48,163 nt of DNA, taken from positions 99,617 to 147,779 of the forward strand of contig NZ_BMZP01000006.1 in assembly GCF_014652855.1 (NCBI RefSeq). Direction: 5' to 3'. Position 1 is the first letter of the stretch, and each line of letters begins with the position of its first letter. The notes beneath the pieces are model-generated. The model ran no database searches, was not told the origin of the DNA, and saw only the letters and a program-made list of their open reading frames with translations. The DNA is from Novosphingobium pokkalii. GTDB lineage: Bacteria; Pseudomonadota; Alphaproteobacteria; Sphingomonadales; Sphingomonadaceae. Below are positions 41,051-48,163 of this stretch, piece by piece. The translations under genes and the position numbers were made by a program.

Positions 41051-41977
41051 ATGTCCAGCAACGTCTCGACCAGCACCTCTGCGTTCTATGATCGCACCGC
41101 GCTCGACTTCACCAATCTGCGTGCGCAGATGGAGAAGATCAACAACCAGATCGCCAGCCAGCAACGGCTGACCAATTCGTCCGACGATCCGCTGGCCGCC
41201 TCGCGCCTGCGCAACCTGGCGCGCCAGGACACGATCGCCAAGGTCGATGCGAGCAGCGCCAACCGCGCCACGGCCGATCTCAACCTGACCGACTCGGCGA
41301 TGACCGAGATGATCAATACGCTGCAACGCGCCCGCCAACTGGCCAACCAGGCCGCCACCGGCACGCTGTCCAACGAACAGCGCACCAGCATCGGCAACGA
41401 GCTGACCGAGCTGCGCAACAACCTGGTCTCGCTGGCCAACACGCGCGACAGCGCGGGCAATGCGCTGTTCGGCGGCGATGCGGCCGATGCTGCCTATACC
41501 GTGGACGCCACCACCGGCACGGTCAGCTATGTCGGCAGCGGCAGCGCGGGCAGCCTGGAACTGGGCGACGGGCAAAGCGTGAAGCGCAGCCTGACCGGGC
41601 CGGAATTCCTCACCTTCTCGTCGGGCGGCACCAGCACCGATGTCTTTGCCGCGCTCAAAAGCATCACCGATGCCATCACCGCCGGGGGCAGCGGCGCGCA
41701 GACCGCCGCCAGCGCGGCACTGACCACGCTGGACGATGCCATGACCGCCGTTTCCACCGGGCAGACCGTGGTGGGCGCGCGGCTTTCGTGGATTGATCTC
41801 AACACCGAGCGGCAGACCACGATGAGCGAGGCCCGCGCCCAAGACCAGAGCACGATCGGCGCCACGGACATTCCCACCGCCTATTCCCGGCTCACCGAAC
41901 TGGCCACGGTGCTGGCCGCCAGCCAGGCCAGCTTCACCAAGATGTCGGGCCTGTCGCTGTTCAACATGATGTCCTGA
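41051..41977 (+). CDS. flgL: hook-filament junction protein FlgL (HAP3)
   Basis: FlgL is flagellin-like at both ends: LRAQMEKINNQIASQQRLTN and SSDDPLAASRLRNLA at the N-terminus, and TAYSRLTELATVLAASQASF at the C-terminus. The 308-aa length is normal. It starts 7 bp after flgK and is followed by an 88-bp gap before motA. Confidence 0.93.
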   Translation: MSSNVSTSTSAFYDRTALDFTNLRAQMEKINNQIASQQRLTNSSDDPLAASRLRNLARQDTIAKVDASSANRATADLNLTDSAMTEMINTLQRARQLANQAATGTLSNEQRTSIGNELTELRNNLVSLANTRDSAGNALFGGDAADAAYTVDATTGTVSYVGSGSAGSLELGDGQSVKRSLTGPEFLTFSSGGTSTDVFAALKSITDAITAGGSGAQTAASAALTTLDDAMTAVSTGQTVVGARLSWIDLNTERQTTMSEARAQDQSTIGATDIPTAYSRLTELATVLAASQASFTKMSGLSLFNMMS

Positions 41978-42065
41978 AAGCGCGCGGGTTCCTGCCGTTC
42001 TGCAATGCAGCACGGCATGAGCCGCACCTTTGGTCCACACGGTTTATCGACAAGGTTATCGCTTC

Positions 42066-42929
42066 ATGTTCGCTGGCATCGGCATCGTCGTCCTGCTCGC
42101 CATGGTCTTTGGCGGCTTCATTATCACCGGCGGCGCCATCGGCCCGGTCGCCGAGGCGATCCCCCATGAAATGCTCATCATCGGCGGCGCCGCGCTGGGC
42201 GCCACGATCACCGGCAACTCGATGCACGAGTTGAAAGGCATCGGCGCGGGCCTGGGCAAAGTGTTCAAGGGGCCAAAGCACAACAAGCAGGACCACGTCG
42301 ACGCCATCGTGCTCTGTGCCAAGCTGATGAAGATCCTGCGCAGCGATGGCCCGGTGGCGCTGGAAAGCCATGTGGCCGATCCCAAGAGCTCGGCGCTGTT
42401 TGCCGAATATCCGCGCATCCTGGCGCATGGCGCGCTGGTCTCGCTGATCTGCGATACGCTGACCCTGATCGTGGTGTCGTCGGGCACGCTGGAAGTCCAC
42501 GCCGTGGAAGACGTGATGGACCACGCGATGAAGACCCATTTCCACGAGGAAGAGGAAGCGCAGCACGCGCTCCAGGGCCTGGCCGACGCCCTGCCCGCGC
42601 TGGGCATCGTTGCGGCCGTGCTGGGCGTGGTCAAGACCATGGGCTCGATCGACAAGCCCCCCACGGTGCTCGGCGCGATGATCGGTTCGGCCCTGGTCGG
42701 TACGTTCATGGGGGTACTGCTCGCCTATGGCATCGTCGCGCCGCTGGCTGGTCGGCTCAAGCAGGTGCTCGACCAGGACGCGATGATCTATCAGGCGGTC
42801 AAGCAGGTGATCGTGTCATCGCTGCATGGCTGGCCGCAGCCGCTGGTGGTGGAAAGCGCCCGCTCCGGCCTGGGCCATGCGTTCCGCCCCGGTCTTTCGG
42901 AACTGCTCGACGCGCTGCGCGGCCGCTAA
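42066..42929 (+). CDS. motA: flagellar motor stator protein MotA
   Basis: MotA forms the proton channel of the stator with MotB. The N-terminal two helices (FAGIGIVVLLAMVFGGFIITG), the cytoplasmic domain and the channel helices (LPALGIVAAVLGVVKTMGSI and LVGTFMGVLLAYGIVAPLAG) are complete, with the conserved prolines. At 287 aa it has normal length. The start follows an AAGG. It is coupled with motB, 12 bp downstream. Confidence 0.95.
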   Translation: MFAGIGIVVLLAMVFGGFIITGGAIGPVAEAIPHEMLIIGGAALGATITGNSMHELKGIGAGLGKVFKGPKHNKQDHVDAIVLCAKLMKILRSDGPVALESHVADPKSSALFAEYPRILAHGALVSLICDTLTLIVVSSGTLEVHAVEDVMDHAMKTHFHEEEEAQHALQGLADALPALGIVAAVLGVVKTMGSIDKPPTVLGAMIGSALVGTFMGVLLAYGIVAPLAGRLKQVLDQDAMIYQAVKQVIVSSLHGWPQPLVVESARSGLGHAFRPGLSELLDALRGR

Positions 42930-42941
42930 GGGGATCCTGCC

Positions 42942-43778
42942 ATGGCCAAGCCGCCAAAGGGCAAGGAAGCGCCCAAGCCGATCATCGTCAAGAAGATCAC
43001 CGTGGTCGCCGGCGGCCACCACGGCGGCGCCTGGAAAGTGGCCTATGCCGATTTCGTGACCGCGATGATGGCCTTCTTCCTGCTGATGTGGCTCTTGGGC
43101 GCCACCACCGAAAAGCAGCGCAAGGGCATTGCGGACTACTTTACCCCCACGCTGGTCAAGACGCGCAAGGGCAGCGCCGGGTCCAACGGGCTGCTGGGCG
43201 GATCGTCGCTGACCGATGCCGACAACTATCCCCACCGTGCCGGGCAGACCGGCACGCGCACGATGACCATCCCGCGCGATGCCACTGGCGGGCCGAAGGA
43301 CGGCGGATCGAAAGTGAAGCGCACAGCCGTGATGCAGGAGCGCCTGAAGGAAAAGCTGGAAGCAAACGAGAAGCTGCGCAAACTGGCCAAGCAGGTCCAC
43401 ATGACGATGACCCCTGAGGGCATCCGCATCGACATGCTCGACGATGCCGACTTCTCGATGTTCCGCCTCGGCACCACGATCCTCACCCCCGACGCGCTGG
43501 AACTGGTGCGTGCGATCGGCCAGGCCATCGCGCCCGATCCGGGCGGCGTCACGGTGCGCGGCCACACCGACGCGCTGCAATGGAAACCGGGCGACCCGGC
43601 CAACAACTGGTCGCTTTCCGCCGGCCGCGCCGAAGCCACGCGCCTGGCCCTGATGCGCAACGGCGTGGGCGAAAAACGCTTCCAGCGCATCGAGGGTGTG
43701 GCCGATCGCGAACCGCTGGTGCCCGACAACCCCAACGACCCGCGCAACCGCCGCATGTCGATCCTGCTGCTGGATTGA
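42942..43778 (+). CDS. motB: flagellar motor stator protein MotB
   Basis: MotB anchors the stator to peptidoglycan. The membrane helix with its proton-binding Asp is AYADFVTAMMAFFLLMWLLG, and the C-terminal OmpA-like domain (about 160-275) has GHTDALQWKPGDPANNWSLS and AGRAEATRLALMRNGV. At 278 aa it is complete. It ends the 13-gene operon, followed by a tandem palindrome. Unlike the ExbD/MotB-like protein at 32389, this one has the full peptidoglycan-binding domain. Confidence 0.95.
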   Translation: MAKPPKGKEAPKPIIVKKITVVAGGHHGGAWKVAYADFVTAMMAFFLLMWLLGATTEKQRKGIADYFTPTLVKTRKGSAGSNGLLGGSSLTDADNYPHRAGQTGTRTMTIPRDATGGPKDGGSKVKRTAVMQERLKEKLEANEKLRKLAKQVHMTMTPEGIRIDMLDDADFSMFRLGTTILTPDALELVRAIGQAIAPDPGGVTVRGHTDALQWKPGDPANNWSLSAGRAEATRLALMRNGVGEKRFQRIEGVADREPLVPDNPNDPRNRRMSILLLD

Positions 43779-43809
43779 GCCGGTCGGGATCGCGACCATA
43801 GCCCTTCCC

Positions 43810-44039
43810 CGTTCGGCCTGAGCTTGTCGAAAGGCGCGGGCGCGGTGCTCTCGGACGGGGGGCTTCGACAAGCTCAGCCCGAACGGATTTCACCAGATTT
43901 TCTGCAATTTCCGTTCGCCCTGAGCCTGTCGAAGGGCGCCGACGCGGTGCTCTCGGGCCAAGGGCTTCAACAGGCTCAGCCCGAACGGAATTCACCGGAT
44001 TTTCTACAACTTCCGTTCGCCCTGAGCTTGTCGAAGGGC
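43810..44039. repeat. 102-bp tandem palindromic repeat, about 2.3 copies
   Basis: The units start at 43810, 43912 and 44014 (period exactly 102 bp). Each full unit is a hairpin of CGTTCGCCCTGAGCTTGTCG and its inverted partner CTTCGACAAGCTCAGCCCGA around a GC-rich loop, then an AT-rich spacer (TTCACC.GATTTTCT). The third copy is a half hairpin ending next to the stop codon of the efflux gene. It separates convergent motB and emrB-like genes and probably terminates both. Confidence 0.88.
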
Positions 44040-44054
44040 CTGTCCTGAGCCTGC

Positions 44055-45569
44055 CTACCCCTTGCGCGCGCCCGGTTTGGGCGCCAGCCAGATCAGGCAG
44101 GCCGCGACGAAGAAGATCACGGTGCACAGCAGGAACACCTGGCGGGTGGCCAGTGTCACCGCTTCGGTCTGGACCAACTGGCTCAGCGCCAGGCGCGCCT
44201 GCGCCACCGGCAGGCCCGTGTTCACGGGCGGATGGACCAGGCCAACCAGTTCCGCGCGGTTCAGCTTGGTCTGGTGTTCCCACAGCGTGGTGGACATCGA
44301 GGTGGCAAAGGCGCCGGCCATCGTGCGCATGAAGTTCTGGATGCCGGCGCCCGATGCGGTCTGGTCGGGCCGGACCGAGGCCATGGCCAGCGCGGTGGAG
44401 CCGACGAAGAAGAACGGCATGCCCAGCCCCTGGATCATCTGCGGAAAGGCGATGGTCCAATAGCCCATGTCGGTCACCCACACGGTGCGCAGCGCGGCGA
44501 CCATGCCCAGCCACAGCACACCGAAGCTGATCAGCGCGCGGGTATCGACCTTGCCGACCAGCCGCGCGACGATGGGCGAGAACACCACCGCCAGTACGCC
44601 CACCCAGCCCATGGCCAGGCCCGCCCAGGTGGCGGTGTAGTTCAGGTTGGTCTGGAGGAACAACGGGATCAGCACGATGAACGTGAAGAACGCGCCATAG
44701 GCCACGCTCTGCGTCACCACCGCCACGGTAAAGCCGCGGTTGCGGAACACCGACAGGTCGATGATCGGGTGCTTCTCGGTCAGCTCCCAGATCAGGAAGG
44801 CGATGAAGCCGACGACTGCCGTCACGGCCAGGATGACGATGAAGCTGCTGGAAAACCAGTCTTCCTCGCGCCCCTTGTCGAGCATGATCTGCAACGCCCC
44901 GACCCACAGCACCATCAGCGCCAGGCCGACGAAATCGATCGGCGATTTCTGCGTTGGCGTTTCAAACCGGCGAACCAGCCGCCACGCGATTACCAGGCAG
45001 AACGCAGCGAGCGGGATATTGATGAAGAACAGCCAGTGCCACGACCAGTTGTCGGAAATGAAACCGCCGCAGATCGGCCCGGCAATCGGCGCCACCACCG
45101 TGGTCATCGCCCACAGGCCCAGCGCCGCCCCGCCCTTGTCACGCGGAAAGATGCGCATCAGCAGCGTCTGCGTCATCGGCATGATCGGCCCGCCGCACAG
45201 CCCCTGGCACACCCGAAACGCGATCAGCGCCGCCAGGCTGCCGGAAATGCCACACAGCATCGAAAACACCGCAAAGCCCATCAACGCGGTGAGGAACACG
45301 CGCACGGCACCAAAGGTGCGCGCCAGCCAGCCGGTCAAGGGCACGCAGATCGCCTCGGCCACGGCATAGGACGTGAGCACCCAGGTGCCCTGCGTGGGCG
45401 AGACGGCAAGGCTGCCGGAAATATGCGGGACGGAGACGTTGGCGATCGTGATGTCGAGCACCACGACGAAGTTCGACAGCGCCAGGGCAAAGCCGCCCAG
45501 CGCCAGCCGCGCCCCTTTCAGCGGCGGTGGCCCATCCCCGCCAAAGGCCATCGGAGGACCGCCCGCCAT
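44055..45569 (-). CDS. DHA2 family MFS multidrug efflux pump (EmrB-like), 504 aa
   Basis: A 14-helix major facilitator. The first segment (NFVVVLDITIANVSVPHISG) matches the DHA2 motif LDxTIxNVALP, and GWLARTFGAVRVFLTA is motif A. Together with the EmrA-like adaptor just upstream and an outer-membrane factor it forms a proton-driven pump that spans the whole envelope and exports hydrophobic toxins. Substrates are unknown. It starts 2 bp after emrA, is the last gene of its operon, and ends against the tandem palindrome. Confidence 0.94.
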   Translation of the reverse strand: MAGGPPMAFGGDGPPPLKGARLALGGFALALSNFVVVLDITIANVSVPHISGSLAVSPTQGTWVLTSYAVAEAICVPLTGWLARTFGAVRVFLTALMGFAVFSMLCGISGSLAALIAFRVCQGLCGGPIMPMTQTLLMRIFPRDKGGAALGLWAMTTVVAPIAGPICGGFISDNWSWHWLFFINIPLAAFCLVIAWRLVRRFETPTQKSPIDFVGLALMVLWVGALQIMLDKGREEDWFSSSFIVILAVTAVVGFIAFLIWELTEKHPIIDLSVFRNRGFTVAVVTQSVAYGAFFTFIVLIPLFLQTNLNYTATWAGLAMGWVGVLAVVFSPIVARLVGKVDTRALISFGVLWLGMVAALRTVWVTDMGYWTIAFPQMIQGLGMPFFFVGSTALAMASVRPDQTASGAGIQNFMRTMAGAFATSMSTTLWEHQTKLNRAELVGLVHPPVNTGLPVAQARLALSQLVQTEAVTLATRQVFLLCTVIFFVAACLIWLAPKPGARKG

Positions 45570-45570
45570 G

Positions 45571-46770
45571 TCAGTTGGCGCCCTTCTGCGCGCGGTCGCT
45601 GTCAGGCCGGGTATCGATCGTGGCCGTCATCGACAGGCCGATGCGCAGCGGATGGGCGCCCAGCTCGTGCGGGTCGAGCGCCACGCGCACCGGCAGGCGC
45701 TGCACCACCTTGATCCAGTTGCCAGTGGCATTCTGCGCCGGAATCACCGCCAGCGACGATCCCGTGCCGCCCGAAAAGCCCACGACGCGGCCATGGTAGA
45801 CCACGTCATCGCCGTAAAGATCAGACGTGAGCGTCACCGGCTGGCCCGGGCGCACATGGGCAAGCTGGCTCTCCTTGAAATTGGCATCCACGTGGGCCTG
45901 GCCGATCGGCACGATGGTCATCACCGGGGTGCCCACGGCTACGCTTTGCCCCACCTGCACGTTGCGCTGGGTGACAACGCCGCTGACCGGGGCGCGGATC
46001 ACGGTGCGCTCCAGGTCGATCCGTGCCTTGTCCAGCCGGGCCTTGGCCGCCAGCACTTGCGGATTGGTTTCGGGCGTGGTGCCGTTGACCAGCGCGGCGT
46101 TGGCCGCCTGCTGCCCATTGGCGGTGCCACGCGCCGCCTGCGCCGCAGCGAGCGAGGCGCGCGCGGCGGCAAGCTGGCCTTGGGCCGAAGCATAGGCATT
46201 GCGTGCCGTGGTCAGTTCCTCGCCCGAAACCGCGCCATCGCCGACCAGTGACTGCCGCCGCTTGAGATCGATCTCGGCCCGTTGCAGATCGGCCGTGGCC
46301 ACCTGCACTTGCGCGGTCATGCGGGCGATGTCGGCCTGGCGCTCGCCCACCTGGGCAGACAGCGCAGTGCCGGTGGCCACCGTTTGGCGCACCTTGCGCA
46401 GCGCATCGGCATAATCCGCCTCGGCCGCCGCGAGCGCGATCTTGGCATCGGTCGGATCGAGTTCGACCAGGATATCGCCCTTGCGCACCACCTGGGTGTC
46501 GTTGACCGCCACGCGCAACACCGGGCCGGCGACCAGCGGCGTCACTTGCGCCACTTCGGCCGCGACATAGGCGTTGTCGGTATCGACATAGCGACCGCCT
46601 TCGATCCATTCATAGATCCCAAAGCCGGCCGCCACCAGGGCAAGCGCGCCGCCGAACAGCAGGAAGGCCTGCTTGCGCTTGGCCTTGCGCGCGTCATCCT
46701 GGGCGTTTTCGGCGGAAGGAGAAACTTCGGCGGGCGTGGCGCCGGAAATCTTGGAGTCGATATCAGCCAT
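45571..46770 (-). CDS. HlyD/EmrA family periplasmic adaptor, 399 aa
   Basis: A membrane-fusion protein with one N-terminal helix (QAFLLFGGALALVAAGFGIYEW). It has biotinyl-lipoyl-like halves (VAPVVAGPV-type TPLVAGPVLRVAVNDTQVVR and DLERTVIRAPVSGVVTQRNV) around a long Ala-rich alpha-helical hairpin (about 110-215). It links the EmrB-type transporter to the outer-membrane channel. The gene is 76 bp from the outer-membrane factor gene and overlaps nothing. Confidence 0.93.
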   Translation of the reverse strand: MADIDSKISGATPAEVSPSAENAQDDARKAKRKQAFLLFGGALALVAAGFGIYEWIEGGRYVDTDNAYVAAEVAQVTPLVAGPVLRVAVNDTQVVRKGDILVELDPTDAKIALAAAEADYADALRKVRQTVATGTALSAQVGERQADIARMTAQVQVATADLQRAEIDLKRRQSLVGDGAVSGEELTTARNAYASAQGQLAAARASLAAAQAARGTANGQQAANAALVNGTTPETNPQVLAAKARLDKARIDLERTVIRAPVSGVVTQRNVQVGQSVAVGTPVMTIVPIGQAHVDANFKESQLAHVRPGQPVTLTSDLYGDDVVYHGRVVGFSGGTGSSLAVIPAQNATGNWIKVVQRLPVRVALDPHELGAHPLRIGLSMTATIDTRPDSDRAQKGAN

Positions 46771-46846
46771 GGGCGGGGTGTCTCGGCATCAGGGAAAGGA
46801 CAGGGAACAGGGGAAAGCGCAGGGCGACGCGAATAAGGCGAGGCGA

Positions 46847-48163
46847 TCAGCCGGCGCGGAAGCCGCCACCCAGCGCCCGCACCAGGGCGACATGGGCAGA
46901 CAGGCTGCGCGCCTCCAGATCGGCCAGCAGGCGGCGATTGGCGAGCAGCGCATCCTGCGCGGACAGCACCGACAGATAGGTGGACAGGCCGGCCTCGTAC
47001 CGGCGGCGGGCAATGCGATAGGCATCGTCCGATGCTGCCACCGCCGCGCGCAATTGCGCGGTCTGCGCATCGACCGACTGCCGCGTGGCGGCGGCATCGG
47101 CCACGTCGCGCAGCGCCTTGAGCAGGGTGTCGTCATAACTCGCCACCGCCTCGTCATAACCGGCGCGGGCCTGGCGATAGTTGCCGGTGATGCGCCCGCC
47201 GGAAAACAGCGGCAGCGTGATCGCCGGGCCGACCGATCCCACATCGGAACCGCTGGCGGTCAGGTTGCCCAGACCCAGCGCCTGAACCCCGATCATGCCC
47301 ATCAGGTTGACGTTGGGATAGAACGCCGCGCGGGCCACGCGCACGCGGGCGGCAGCCGCTTCGGCCCTGGCGCGCGCGGCGGCGATATCAGCGCGGCGGC
47401 CGACCAGGTCCAGCGCCAGGTTCGCGGGCAGGCCCTGCGGCGTCAGCGCCGCCAGGCGCGGCAGCGCGATGGCATCGCCGCGCGCCGGTGGTGCCCCGAT
47501 CAGCACCGCCAGCGCATGGCGCGCCAGGGCAATGGCTTCGTCTGCCGCGACCAGATCGGCACGCGCCACGGGAATGGCCGCTTCGGCCTGGCGTTGCTCG
47601 GCCCGGGTATCCAGGCCATTGAGCACCCGCTGGCGCACCAGTTGCGCCGTATCCTGGCGTAGTTGCAGGGCCTGCGCGCGCACGTCACGCGCGGCGGCAG
47701 CGCGAGCCAGCGTGGCATAGGCATCGGCCACGCCGGTGGCGATGGCGAGACGCGCGGCCTGCGCCTCGAACCCGGCGGCCTGCGCTTCGGACGTCGCGGC
47801 ACGCAGGGCGGCCCGGTTCTTGCCGAAGAAATCCAGCTCGTAGCTCACGCTGAGCGAGGCACCGCCGGTGTCGTTCCAACCCTTGGGCACGAACGCGGCG
47901 GGGATGCCGTTGTTGTAGCTCTGCTTGGCTTCGCTGGCGCTGCCACTGGCCGAAATGGTGGGCAGGAGCGCCGCACCACTGGCCTGGGCCAGGCCTCGCG
48001 CCGCGCGGAGCCGCGCATCGGCCTCCGCCAAGCTGGGCGCACCCGCGATGCCTTCGGCGATCAGTGCGGAAAGCTGCGGATCATGCAGCGACTGCCACCA
48101 TTCGGGAGAGGGCCAATCGGCCGGAGCCGCATCGGCCATGGATCCAAGATCGCCAGCGGCCGC
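46847..48163 (-). CDS. outer-membrane efflux factor (TolC/OprM/NodT type), 5' end outside window
   Basis: The typical two-fold outer-membrane factor pattern is visible: ADWPSPEWWQSLHDPQLSAL near the N-terminus, SVSYELDFFGKNRAALRAAT in the first repeat and RQARAGYDEAVASYDDTLLK followed by YEAGLSTYLSVLSAQDALLA in the second. The frame is open through the window edge, so the signal sequence or lipobox lies beyond it. The ATG at 48139 is probably not the true start, since the reading frame continues upstream as AAAGDLGS. It is the first gene of the efflux operon seen here. Confidence 0.9.
   Translation of the reverse strand, partial: AAAGDLGSMADAAPADWPSPEWWQSLHDPQLSALIAEGIAGAPSLAEADARLRAARGLAQASGAALLPTISASGSASEAKQSYNNGIPAAFVPKGWNDTGGASLSVSYELDFFGKNRAALRAATSEAQAAGFEAQAARLAIATGVADAYATLARAAAARDVRAQALQLRQDTAQLVRQRVLNGLDTRAEQRQAEAAIPVARADLVAADEAIALARHALAVLIGAPPARGDAIALPRLAALTPQGLPANLALDLVGRRADIAAARARAEAAAARVRVARAAFYPNVNLMGMIGVQALGLGNLTASGSDVGSVGPAITLPLFSGGRITGNYRQARAGYDEAVASYDDTLLKALRDVADAAATRQSVDAQTAQLRAAVAASDDAYRIARRRYEAGLSTYLSVLSAQDALLANRRLLADLEARSLSAHVALVRALGGGFRAG

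Noticed and set aside
43824..44048. 74-codon frame with repeated FALSLSKG-type peptides
   Set aside because: It is the translation of the 102-bp palindromic repeat, not a gene.
43549..44907. 452-codon frame running through motB, the palindromes and the efflux gene
   Set aside because: It crosses three unrelated features in the wrong frame and contains peptides typical of the palindromic repeat.

Overview
The window is chromosomal DNA from a GC-rich alphaproteobacterium, most likely a sphingomonad (Novosphingobium or a close relative). This rests on gene content, strong GC bias at third codon positions, and several short palindromic families between genes that I associate with Sphingomonadales. 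The genus is an inference. I see no phage, transposase, CRISPR array, rRNA or tRNA.

Positions 1-19200 hold mostly housekeeping genes: a small lipoprotein, a cation diffusion facilitator, rsmB, an SdhAF4-like protein, a YkuD_2 transpeptidase, the coupled set ispG / DUF4919-like / GNAT, a second GNAT, a periplasmic hypothetical protein, tldD, a CHCC zinc-finger protein, a lone ABC ATPase, nadB, a GlsB/YeaQ-type membrane protein, and a class I ribonucleotide reductase. Its nrdA and nrdB are 1.5 kb apart, with a PepSY-TM protein and a DUF2171 protein between them. An acyltransferase-3 follows. Two inverted copies of a 129-bp palindromic element lie at 376-504 and 19268-19395.

Positions 19200-26800 are an envelope and cell-division-like block: a TPR/SPOR lipoprotein, a small possible DNA-binding protein and an orphan ParA ATPase in one operon, divergent from a Sel1/SPOR protein. 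DUF418, a retropepsin-like protease and a second L,D-transpeptidase follow.

Positions 26900-43800 are a flagellar island. Leftward genes are slt-flhA-fliA, flgA-flgM-flgN, and a MotA/ExbB-like plus ExbD/MotB-like pair. Rightward genes are flgBCDEFGHIJKL-motA-motB. Three near-identical, consensus-perfect sigma-54 promoters (TGGCACG-N4-TTGCT) precede slt, flgA and flgB. This implies that sigma-54 and an enhancer-binding protein encoded elsewhere start hook/basal-body synthesis, and that fliA (sigma-28) with flgM (anti-sigma-28) controls the late genes. FlgJ has only the rod-binding part, and the separate Slt protein probably supplies wall hydrolysis. FlgD and FlgE are unusually short, and FlgH lacks a lipobox cysteine.

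Positions 43800-48163 hold a 102-bp tandem palindromic repeat and a leftward three-part drug efflux operon: an outer-membrane factor (cut by the window edge), EmrA-like and EmrB-like.
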